Below, one piece after another: positions 35,042 through 45,557 of a stretch of 64,000 nucleotides of DNA (within the stretch, counting starts at the first letter, position 1; every line of letters starts with the position of its first letter). The notes beneath the pieces were generated by a model, which saw nothing but the letters and a program-made list of their open reading frames with translations, had not been told where the DNA came from and searched no databases. Made by a program: the position numbers and the translations under genes. This DNA is from Prunus persica (taxonomy: Eukaryota > Streptophyta > Magnoliopsida > Rosales > Rosaceae), in assembly GCF_000346465.2 (NCBI RefSeq), contig NC_034012.1:18216548-18280547 (forward strand), written 5' to 3'.

Positions 35042-35587
35042 ACTTGATTTTTCACCATTAATTAAATTACTATTTTTCATATTTGTTTAAATTTAGTTTA
35101 ATCAATCAATCACTTTCATTAATAAATTGTTTAAATAAACTTCTGAATTAATCATAATTGATATTTTAAAAAAAATTATAGTCTTCATAAAAACAACACT
35201 TTATTTGTCTTTATATATTATTTATGCAAATTGTACCGTGTACGCTTATAATAATTTCATAACACTCTTCAAACTCTCAAAAGACGTTTTAATTTAAAAA
35301 GGCCCTATTCTACAAATATATACAAAGGTAAGCAATGTATATATATATATATATGTCATCTCTAAGATATATTTAAATAATATAAAAAAAGGAAAAAAGC
35401 GAAAGAGCCAACGTGTGGGTGGCAGGCTTTTGGATCCCTTTGGTTGGCCGGCACGTCTCATGCTAAAAATATGCAGTTCTTTGTCTCTCTCCCCAACCTA
35501 ACTTCTTTTGTATTTAATCTCATGCAAAAATTAGTTTTGTCACCTTCCCATGCATGCATGGCAATTCGAATTTTGAATTCAGCCATG

Positions 35588-35589
35588 AA

Positions 35590-35634
<45 letters not shown>

Positions 35635-35635
35635 G
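35588..35635. repeat. (AT)n(GT)n microsatellite upstream of the BBE-like gene
   Basis: An AT tract followed by a GT tract, about 200 bp before the start codon. A separate AT run lies at 35339-35354. Confidence 0.95.
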
Positions 35636-35830
35636 AGGAGTTTCACTTCGATCAACTTCCAAATTTTTAATCAATTGCCGGCCAGAATTACATTGATCTC
35701 TTCATCTGTTTGTCCTCAAGGTATCACATTATTCTCAAACTTTCTCCATTAAAATACACCTCATTTGTTTTCTTTCAGCTCAAATACATATAGAGCACAA
35801 CAGCTTTGGAAATTGACCAAGGAATTAAAT

Positions 35831-37492
35831 ATGGCAATTTCCCTAAGAAACCCATTTACTGGGTTCCTTATGTTCATGTGGTTTTGCGTTCCTTGTTTAG
35901 CTGAATCCCCCACACACCAACTCACTTGTTGTTTGACTCTTCATGACATCAACTTCACTGCATTCCCTGCCACGGAAAATGACTCTGCCGCTAATAATTA
36001 CTATAAGTTGCTCAATTTTTCCATTCAAAATCTTCGTTTTGTTGATCCCACAGTTCCTAAGCCAATTGCCATCATACTTCCCGAGAGCCTTGAGCAGCTA
36101 ATAAACTCTATATTTTGCTCTAGACAACGGTCGTTGGAAATTAGAGTAAGGAGTGGAGGACACAGCTATGAAGGCACATCGTCCGTTGCCGAGGATGGAG
36201 CTCGGTTTGTGATCATCGACATGATGAATTTGAACCGGGTTTCGGTGGATTTGGAAACTGAAACGGCGTGGGTGGAAGGAGGTGCAACGCTGGGTGAGAC
36301 GTACCATGCAATTGCTAAAGCAAGCCTTGTTCATGGGTTCTCAGCCGGGTCATGCCCAACTGTGGGGGTTGGTGGCCATATTGCCGGTGGTGGGTTCGGG
36401 CTAATGTCAAGAAAGTATGGGCTCGCGGCGGATAATGTGGTGGACGCACTTCTTGTCGATGCGGAGGGACGGTTGTTAGACCGAGAAGGCATGGGAGATG
36501 ATGTGTTTTGGGCTATTAGAGGAGGTGGTGGGGGTGTTTGGGGAGTTGTCTATTCTTGGAAAATCCAACTCTTGAAAGTGCCACAAATTGTAACTGCCTT
36601 TGTTGTGTCTAGACCAGGCGAAAAAAGGCATGTAGCAAAGCTAGTAGATAAGTGGCAAAACGTTTCACCTTACTTGGAAGACGACTTCTACATTTCATGT
36701 TTTGTTGGTGCTGGATTGCCAGAAGCCAAGAATGCCACAAGCCCTAGTGGAATATCAGCCACATTTAAAGGGTTTTATCTAGGCCCAAGAAGCACTGCCA
36801 TGTCTATCCTAAATCAAGCTTTCCCTGACTTGGGTATTACACAAGATGATTGTACCGAAATGAGTTGGATCGAGTCCGTTGTGTTCTTCTCCGGCCTAAG
36901 TAAGGGCAGCTTAGTCTCTGACTTGAGAAATCGGTATTTGCAAGAAAAAGGGTATTTCAAAGCCAAATCTGACTACGTCAGAACCCCGATTTCTCAAGCC
37001 GGAATAGAAGCTGCGATAGAAATACTTGAGGAGGAACCCAAAGGGTACGTCATCTTAGACCCGTATGGTGGGATTATGCACCATGTGAGCAGCGAGTCCA
37101 TTGCTTTTCCTCACAGAAAAGGCAATCTCTTTACAATTCAGTACCTGGTGGAGTGGAAAGAAGAAGACAATTACAAAAAAGATGACTACATAGATTGGAT
37201 AAGAAGATTATACAATTCAATGACACAATTTGTGTCATGGGATCCAAGGGCTGCTTATATCAATTACGTTGACCTTGACCTCGGAACAATGCGTTTTGTT
37301 GACCCTAGTGTTACAACTAAGGATGCTGTGGAGATTGCCAGGGATTGGGGTGAGAAGTACTTCTTGAATAACTACAACAGACTGGTCAAAGCAAAAACAC
37401 TTATTGATCCAAGCAATGTTTTCAGAAACCAACAAGGGATCCCTCCAATGTCTTTGGCGGGTCTCAGTTCAGTTCTGCATGCTGAGATTTGA
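35831..37492 (+). CDS. Berberine bridge enzyme-like FAD-linked oxidase, intronless
   Basis: A secreted flavoprotein of the plant BBE-like family, which oxidises small molecules (alkaloids, monolignols, oligosaccharides or others) and reduces O2. 553 aa, the usual size. I chose the Met at 35831 (MAISLRNPFTGF) because a hydrophobic signal peptide follows at once, to about residue 24; an upstream in-frame Met would place 22 polar residues first. The FAD-binding domain (PF01565 type) holds RSGGHSYEG with His111 and SAGSCPTVGVGGH with Cys175. These are the two residues that attach FAD covalently in bicovalent members, so both links are likely. The C-terminal BBE domain (PF08031 type) has YINYVDLDLG at 476-485. 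The PYGG-IMHHVSSESIAFPHR stretch differs from the usual SEISESEIPFPHR, so the BBE catalytic Glu position appears changed. The substrate cannot be named. Confidence 0.93.
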   Translation: MAISLRNPFTGFLMFMWFCVPCLAESPTHQLTCCLTLHDINFTAFPATENDSAANNYYKLLNFSIQNLRFVDPTVPKPIAIILPESLEQLINSIFCSRQRSLEIRVRSGGHSYEGTSSVAEDGARFVIIDMMNLNRVSVDLETETAWVEGGATLGETYHAIAKASLVHGFSAGSCPTVGVGGHIAGGGFGLMSRKYGLAADNVVDALLVDAEGRLLDREGMGDDVFWAIRGGGGGVWGVVYSWKIQLLKVPQIVTAFVVSRPGEKRHVAKLVDKWQNVSPYLEDDFYISCFVGAGLPEAKNATSPSGISATFKGFYLGPRSTAMSILNQAFPDLGITQDDCTEMSWIESVVFFSGLSKGSLVSDLRNRYLQEKGYFKAKSDYVRTPISQAGIEAAIEILEEEPKGYVILDPYGGIMHHVSSESIAFPHRKGNLFTIQYLVEWKEEDNYKKDDYIDWIRRLYNSMTQFVSWDPRAAYINYVDLDLGTMRFVDPSVTTKDAVEIARDWGEKYFLNNYNRLVKAKTLIDPSNVFRNQQGIPPMSLAGLSSVLHAEI

Positions 37493-39623
37493 TTTAATGA
37501 GATCATGTCAGGGGAAATGAAAATGTCCATCAAATTTTTACCAAAAAAAAAAAAAAATGTTCATCAAATTCATCCCGAATTTTCTTTCTTTTTTTTTTCT
37601 TCGTAAATTAATTGTATTAAAATTGTCATTAAAGGGTACATGTACAATTATAAGGGCTCTCTTCTTTCAAATTCTCTAATTTTTTTCATTTTTAAATATT
37701 ATTTTGCATCATAACACGACCAAATTGCCCTAAAAAAGGGATTCATCTGCCCTACACGTGACACTTTTTGATGGAACAATAGATGAAGTTCTCAAACTTT
37801 TTTATTTATACCGAAACGAAACCTCTAGGACAAGAAAGCTCGAAGAGGTCAAAAAAGAAGAGAAATACAACAGAGCAGACAATGGCGATTCTATATAATT
37901 CATAATCCAAATTGACTGAAAAAAAAAAAATACAGTAATGGGGTACTTGATTTGACAAAATGACAGTTATCTAAGACAAACAAGATGAGGTATGTGGATG
38001 AAAATTGCACTAGACACCAGGAAAAGTTATAAAGAAAATTCCAAAAGCAAGAAAACCAAAAGATTCATGTACAGTATTATAGAGACATCATAAAAATTGG
38101 ACAAGAACACCTTTCAAATAAAACGAAACAAATGTCAAATTTATATTTAAAGTTCAGATGATGAGATGAGTGATATTAATATTGTAAAGAGACAAAGAGA
38201 ACAAAAGAATAAAAAAATACTGAAAAACTGAACACACGCTAAATCACAATCTTCTTCAATTTCAACAATAATAATCAATTTCCTGATAGTTTTTCTTTTC
38301 CGATTCATGGTCCTGCAAGTCAAGGAGAGAAGGATACGCAAGAGAGAAGCTTGTGTCTTTCCCCTTTCTTCTTGAGAATCTCAAAAATATTTCCATGTTT
38401 ATATAGTTTGTTGGTCGATATGCAATTAGTCTAATTGTGGTTCTACCAAAAGGTACATGGGTTCATAATATGGGTAATGCTAGGGAAATCCAATGACTGG
38501 GACCTGCAATGAGAATCTGACAAACTCAATGACTGGTGCATGTTATTTGTGTGCTTAATTATAGTCTAGCTTGGCATGGCATGGATATCAAAGCTTGCAT
38601 AGGCATCTCGTAGCCATACTTGAAGAGCCTTTGCGTATTTTGGCTAGGCTTGTTTTCCAGTAAAGCAATGCATTGGGTCTAAAATCTGCTTGGGCCTTCC
38701 TTGAATTTTTTGGGCCTCAACATAATTTACCTACATTTCACAAAATTTGCAACTCAACTTTGGCTAAGGACTTACCTAAACTATAGGTAAACTATTTACC
38801 AGAAAATAAATAAGGTTTTAAGCTCAATTAGGTAATTTGTTGAGTTGGATCCTAGTCATTGGGTTTTACTTAGAAAAATAAGGTTTTAGTTGTAGAAAAA
38901 TAAATGGATGGGTTGCAAAGCAAGAAGTTTGAAGGGGGATAGCCAAAATTACTAATTCATTTACAGAGTTGTTCAGGCAAATGAGTAAGGGAGCTTTTTA
39001 TTACTACTTCCTCTCCCTGATTTCTTAGGCGACGAATCACATATTGAAGAGTTCTTTACATCACCATGAGAAGCAAAGTCCATGAAAAAGGTCTTCCTTT
39101 TTTCCATTTGTTCTTTCAATTTTCCCATTATACTTTTTTTTTTCTTTTCGAATTAGTGTGTTTGAATTCCAAGTTTTTTTTTTATTTTTTTTTAATTTTT
39201 TTTATGTGTATGGAGGAATGATTTGAAGAGGAAAAGTGCTGAAATAAGTTATTTTCATCAAACACCTCTGATTTTCTCTTTTCATCTATTATACTTCATG
39301 TGTTTGCCCCTTTCTATGCTATTTGTCTAAGGTCTAATCCCCCTAATTATTCAATAATAATAATAAAATCCCCTAATTATAGTTTTTAATGTTCTCAAAT
39401 ATTCTGCACTTTATTGCATTCACTTTGACTATATGGTAGACCTTAAAATTGGACTTTCAACATTGAGGTTGATGCTTGGGGTTTTCGTTTTTATTTCCCC
39501 CTCCCTCCAGGACTAACATCTTACTTTTGATCTCATGCAGAATGTTTGCCGCCGTAGTCTCATTAACCATTTTCATGAGCCTTATAATTATATGCAAACA
39601 AGATCGGTACAACATCTATCAAC

Positions 39624-39624
<1 letters not shown>
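37493..39624. other. Intergenic, no gene recognised
   Basis: The 3' flank of the BBE-like gene, with A- and T-homopolymers, followed by AT-rich DNA. No coding signal or element boundary was identified. Confidence 0.5.

Positions 39625-39695
<71 letters not shown>
39625..39695. repeat. (GA)n microsatellite, about 35 repeats
   Basis: A perfect GA tract of about 70 bp. It is the longest dinucleotide run in the window and a likely polymorphic marker. Confidence 0.98.
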
Positions 39696-39697
<2 letters not shown>

Positions 39698-39978
39698 TGA
39701 ATGATATCGTATGATTGGATGATGAATGACTCGTGCATGCACTATCTCATGGCATAATAATCATGTGGATAGTGGATGCCAGTTATTCTGAATGAAATAA
39801 AAACATAAGAACCACAAACGGTGTTCTCTGTTTATTTTCTCTGACATATCATTGTTCACAACCATGCTTAAGGGTATTAGGAAAATAAAATAAATCATCT
39901 AGCAAAACAATCTTTGTTGACGCTAGGCATACACCGAGCCCATTCGCCCAATAAAAGCACAACATGTGGGCTTCGTAT

Positions 39979-40375
39979 TAAGGACGGACCCAAGGACAGG
40001 CTAACTTGGGCTATAGCCCAAGTAGCTTTTATTATTTTTTAGCCCAAAGTCACATGTAGCCCACCCTACAACTTACCCCACTTCACGCATCAGCCCTTCA
40101 ACATGTTCAATTTTCTTGGTGGGTCATATTTTATTGGTGGAATGTTAGCAAAAAATTTATTTTATTGCTGGAATCTTACAATTTTCTTTCCTCAATTTGT
40201 TGTTACTGAAATTTGGTGATTTTTTAAAGGTTCATGAAGTATAAATTAGGAATTTTCAATTCAATGTTATGAATTATCAATTAGGGATTTGTAATTACGT
40301 TTTTGTCTTCTTATTAGGTTTCGTATATAAGGTAAATTTAGCCCACACTATTTTGAAATCCTGAGTCCGTCCCTG
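39979..40375. mobile_element. hAT-type MITE, about 397 bp
   Basis: The ends carry TAAGGACGGACCC and the complement of GAGTCCGTCCCTG, close to the CAGGG-x-CGGAC ends of plant hAT elements. Flanking 8-mers CTTCGTAT (39971-39978) and CCTCGTAC (40376-40383) differ at two positions, which fits an aged 8-bp duplication. The interior has AGCCCA repeats and no gene. Confidence 0.65.
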
Positions 40376-40383
40376 CCTCGTAC

Positions 40384-41570
40384 GACGCATTGAAATAAAC
40401 TATCATTCATCGGGCTCGGCCTTTGAGATGTCATAGGAAGATCGAGAGGATATAAACCAGCCACGTCGATGACAAGACCCCCTCTGACCGCCGACCCGCC
40501 GCACCTCATGAAGCGTGCACACATCCCTTCGAAAGCCAGGTGTAAACCGTTCGGGTCTCCACCCCACCAGATGGGACTGCCGCTGTATGCAACAGGCTGT
40601 TCTACCCATGCCCGCCCCCTAGTTAAAATGTAAGAGGGTCTTCATGAGCGGATGACGTGGACAAACCTTGACCACCCATCCTCTAACATTTGATGTGACA
40701 CAAACGACTCGACTCCAAACCGAAGTGATCGGCTTGTAATTTAATTCATTTTTTGTTCTCCCTATTAATAGAGTAGGAGTTCTTGTAAAAAAGACATATG
40801 ACTTTGGAGACCTGCTAGAGAAAAGGAATAAGAAGAAAAACCTTTTCATTTTGTCATATTCAGTCCATTTTCTCCACACACAAAAAACCATTTTTCTTTG
40901 GAGACTCTTTGATATAATCGCATTATCTTCATGTTAACCATTTGAATATCTGTAAACAATCTTCTTTCAAAAGCAATAAGCAGCGAAGTTCAAGTGCATG
41001 AAAGCAGACAATGTTTACACCTTAGACATAGATGATTGAGCCAATTACTGCAGCAATTGGCAGCATTCAGCACACAAACTCAAATAAACAGAATCTCAAA
41101 CAGGCCAAAACATATGAATAACAAACTTACCACACTTTGAGGAACTCTTGGCAAGGAGACGTTTCTTGTCGGAGGACCACTAAGATATGATCATTCTCTA
41201 TATTCACACAGACATACACAAAAACTCGTACAACAACAATTTTAGTATGTGACAAAATTTTTAGCGTAGTGCATGAGTTTACGCGTGTCTATATAGAATC
41301 CAACATATATATAACTATTCCTTTGTCAATAAATCTGAATTATCAATATGAACTACTAGGAACTTCTGACATGAATACTATATAAGCATGCATCAAAACA
41401 TCAAAACGTTAAAACCACACTATAAACTGACATAATACACATCAGGACACAATTCTATAGATAATGTCACACAACAAAAGCACGAAACATGATACCTCGA
41501 AGGAAGTGGCGTTGCCCCTATCGCTCACGACGAATCACTTGTTCATGTTTGTGGCTGGGCAGAGTGCAGG
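40384..41570. other. Intergenic, unclassified
   Basis: A GC-richer patch at 40400-40720 contrasts with the AT-rich surroundings and may be a TE fragment. No conserved coding motif or boundary was found. Confidence 0.4.
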
Positions 41571-43031
41571 CACTATTACAAAAAATCGAAATAGACGATG
41601 AGAATCCACCGTCGTCTAGAAGGTTATTAAACCGTCGTGAAATCAACCGCCATCCTTTGATACATAAAACAACAACGGCAAATAACTGACGTCATTAAGA
41701 CATACAGCGTCATCTCAAAAGACAAACTGACGTCTATTTACTATAAAAACAGCAAAAAAGGAAAACTTAGATAACCTTAGATGACGCTTTTAGAAAAATA
41801 GAGACATCTAAAGGGAATTACATGTCAAGAACTCCATACGTACCGACATAACAAATTTTAACCACGACTCCATTTGAAAACATACCCTCATTTATAACGT
41901 CGACACCAATGTTGTTAAGATATACTACGTCAACTAAAAATAAAAACCAACATCTAATTTCTATAAAAAAAAGCAAAAAAAAGAAAAACTTTGACAACCT
42001 TAGACGACGCTTCCAGAAAAGAACAGACGTCTAAAGCATATTACATGTCAAGAATTAACCACGACACAAGTGTAAAATGACCGTCACTTATAATATCTTC
42101 CACGTTGCTTCCCAGGAATACACCGCCTTGTTAACAATATTCCACGTCGCAAATTTTAACAACCGACGTTTTTAAGTCGTATTATCGTCCTAATATGTTA
42201 AAAGAATGAAGTTCTTACCACTATAAGACAACAGTGTACTGCAGGAACCGACATCTAATTGATATAAAAAAAAAAAGTGAAAATGACAACTTGGACAACC
42301 TTAGATGACGCTTTTTAAAAATCATTGACGTCTGAAGTGGTTAACATGTCACAATTTTTCCTCCACTATTGTAACATTCTGTAACCACAATCCGAATATT
42401 ACGACACAGTTGTTCAAAAAACTTTTCACGACGTACAGTGGAAGTAAACTGCCGTGGATAAATGTTTGAATGACGGTTATTAGAAACTAATCGTTGTGGT
42501 TAATTTGTCCACTACATCTGTAGTGTTCAACTGTCCGTCGTTGTTATTTTACTTACCACGTTAGAAAGGGTATAGAAATGGACGTGGTTGGCGTTTTACA
42601 CGGCATTTTTAACACCGTCATTGACGTGTGTATTCTCTGAGACATCGATAGTTGTCGTTTTACCAATGTTCAAAAGAGCTCTCACGATAGGTAATAGAAC
42701 TGAGTGGCCTTTATTGTATGCTTTAGACGACAATAAGTATATATCGGTAGTAGTAGTGTTGTCATAAAATTCGTAAGTTAGAGCATTGTGCCGTCGTGTT
42801 ATTTGAAAATCTCTGACGTGAATTTTTGAAAGTAACGGCTTTTCATGACCGTCATTGTTGGTAGTATCTATCAGTCGTCGTGTAATATGAATTTTAATTA
42901 ATTGATGTGTTTTATATTTCAAATGACGGTTTTTATTTATGTACGGTCATTTGCATAGTTCATTCCACGTCATTTGTTAAAATACGACGTTGGTTATGAT
43001 CTAGACGTCTGTTTTTGCAATTTGTTAAGTG
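41571..43031. mobile_element. Small CACTA-like non-autonomous element with GACGTC-type subterminal motifs
   Basis: The left end CACTATTACAAAAAATCG at 41571 resembles the complement of the right end TTTTTGCAATTTGTTAAGTG at 43031 (CACTTAACAAATTGC). Both then run into AGACG motifs. Short GACG/CGTC words recur at both sides (for example 41590-41830 and 42590-43015), as in CACTA subterminal regions. There is no transposase frame. Flanking triplets AGG and GAC do not match, so the boundaries or class are not certain. Confidence 0.55.
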
Positions 43032-44281
43032 GACTATCATATTTTACATCTTAAACCCAATATGGGGTACATCTTGCACTTGAGTCCAAGGCTCTGAGAA
43101 TAAGCATGGGGACTTGTGAATCTTTTAGGTTTTCTTTTATACAGATAAAGTTTAACCAAGGAGATATTGCAAGGACAAGTAATTTATGAAACTTTTATAT
43201 TTTATGAGTTCTTTTAACTTTGTCTTAATAATAAGGTATTATTTGCTTAAAGTATATTTCTTGTAGGAGCATGTCAATTATAAAGAAAACATAGGTACTC
43301 AAACAAACAGTGACAATTGGTGTCAAAGAGAGACAAAACATGACGACAAAAAAAAAAACAGATATAATGAAAAATTGAGAAAAAGCGAGAGAAGGAAAAA
43401 ATAAAAAAGAAGAGAGAGATTAAAACAATTGTGAAAGAAAAGTATGAAAAAAGGAAAAAGAAGAGGGAAAGAATGAAACAATTGTGTCCAGATTTGGTTT
43501 CAACGAGAGAAAATATGAAAGAATAATAAAGTTGCAGTACCATTGGATTGATCTGACGATACTCAAACCTTTGTTTGAACAAACTCCTCACAATTCACAA
43601 ACCTTTGGTTGTATTTTTGTTTTAGTTTTAGTTTCTTTGTTTGATACATTAGCAAAGAAGCTCTCAATCATTTTGAAAAATATCAACCCGCTCTGTAGAA
43701 ACTGTTAGCATATGGACGGTCGCTTTTGGGTCCAAGATAGGGCATGTGCATTACACATGTCGAGGGGTCTTATCAATACCCAACTGTTTTTCTTTGCACA
43801 TGGATGAGATAAGAGGCCATCAACAACCAGTCCCCACATTTTCCTGACATAATTACCATTTTAGCCTTGGACAATTGCAATTATGTGGCAACAAAAAAAA
43901 AAAAGAAAAGAGATAGGTAGGTAGGTGACAAATTGATATAAGGAATGGAAACGAAAACCTCATATTATCTCAGAGAAGACAGGGTATAGTTTTTCATCTT
44001 CATTTTTTAAAATTTTAAATTTATAAATATTAAAAATAAAAAAAATAAAAAAAAAAGGAAGAAAGGATACTTTAGAGTTTTCACAAATTTCACTAAACCC
44101 TGAAGTTGTTGCTCTTTATCATGGCGCAGATAAGATGACGTGAGCCATGTCATGTGCCTTCTTGTTAAAACGGCAAACATTGTCGCAACCTCACAAGAAC
44201 GCAGAAGAGAATTCTTTCGAAATTTGCATTATGTCCTGAAAACCAATATACTGCAAATAGCTACTGCCCCACTGCAACTGC
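43032..44281. other. Intergenic, upstream of the GASA gene
   Basis: AT-rich with purine-rich and A-homopolymer stretches. No gene was recognised. The last few hundred bases are the GASA promoter region. Confidence 0.5.
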
Positions 44282-44289
44282 TTATAAAT
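44282..44289 (+). promoter_or_regulatory. TATA box of the GASA gene
   Basis: TTATAAAT lies about 130 bp before the start codon, followed by a CT-rich leader (CTCTCTTTCTCTCTC from 44321). Position and composition fit a plant core promoter. Confidence 0.6.
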
Positions 44290-44412
44290 ACCACCACCTT
44301 CCTTCATAACTCCTCACAACTCTCTTTCTCTCTCCCTCATCATCATCTCAACCTGCGCTTTTGAACTTCATCTTTTTTTTAAATCTCCAATCCAAATTTC
44401 AAGGAAAAGAAA

Positions 44413-44503
44413 ATGGCTTTTAAGTTGAGCATTTTCATGCTCTGTGTAGCAGCTTTGATGCTTGTGTTACTAGAAGCAAACCAGGTAACCCTAGCACCAC
44501 TGC

Positions 44504-44541
<38 letters not shown>

Positions 44542-45557
44542 ACTATAATGTGTTTTCCATTGAATTTTGCAGGCCTCTACTGTGGAAACATCAGCATTGC
44601 AACAACAGGAGAATTACCAACCAGTGAGACCATTTTTATATATAAATATAATTTTTCTTTGTCATCAGTTCAGAATAAGTTGAAGCTTAATTTCTATGGT
44701 TAATTAAAAAAATTTAATTATTCTTCGTAATTTTGCAGTATGGTACTACCCAAGGCAGCCTTCGTCCTCAAGGTGGGTTATACATTTATTTAACTCTTAT
44801 CTTCTAATTTTGGAAAAAGAGGAGCTATTACAATTTACAAGGCCAAAATAGTCTATACAAAATATATTCAACCATAAGTAATTAAGAAGGTATACCGTGG
44901 GCTTAAATTGGCCATGGGAATAAAATGTTTAAAATGTTACCTGTTTTTTTCTCTGTCTTTTACTATTTATCTGACAACCCAGCTACCATGGTGGCCCACA
45001 AAATTAAAAGAAGAAGAGCAATCTTAGGAAAAAAATGGCGATTCAGGGCAGGTTTGGGAGAATAGGGACGGGGGATGGTTTTGTCATACTCAGTCTTAAA
45101 TCGGTCCATTGCCGTCACTATTGATGGTTTTTTTTTCTTTCCTTAAAATACTTTATTATTTTTATCACTATATTAATATATACCTATAAAATATGTTCAT
45201 AACTTAACTAGAAATGTATAATGTCAAAACAGTAAAATAAACATTCAATCTAAGCATGCTTTTGAGTTCAGATCTTATTAAGAAATGACAATCTGATTTT
45301 CCAAATGATGTTTTTGTTTCCGTTGAGCTTTGAAGGCTTTAATGCGACTAATTAACCTTAAACTTATGTGTTTAGAGTGCGGACCGCGGTGCACTACTCG
45401 GTGCTCGGCCACAGCATACAAGAAGCCTTGTCTGTTTTTCTGCCAAAAGTGTTGTGCAAAGTGCTTGTGTGTGCCTCCTGGAACATATGGAAACAAGCAA
45501 GTTTGCCCTTGCTACAACAACTGGAAGACCAAGAGAGGAGGACCAAAATGCCCCTAA
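44413..45557 (+). CDS. GASA/snakin gibberellin-regulated cysteine-rich peptide, four exons
   Basis: A secreted small peptide of the GASA (gibberellic acid-stimulated Arabidopsis)/snakin family, involved in growth responses and antimicrobial defence. Exons: 44413-44484, 44573-44623, 44739-44772, 45376-45557; all junctions are GT-AG. The product is 112 aa: signal peptide at about 1-24 (hydrophobic MLCVAALMLVLL), a variable Q/S/T-rich linker, then the 60-residue GASA domain from residue 53. That domain has all 12 cysteines in the family spacing, including CQKCCAKCLCVPPGTYGNK and the C-terminal KCP. Intron 1 holds a CT microsatellite (44507-44538), and intron 3 (603 bp) is the longest. Nothing looks broken. 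The member within the family cannot be assigned from sequence alone. Confidence 0.95.
44507..44538. repeat. (CT)n microsatellite in GASA intron 1
   Basis: About 15 CT repeats between exons 1 and 2. Confidence 0.95.
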
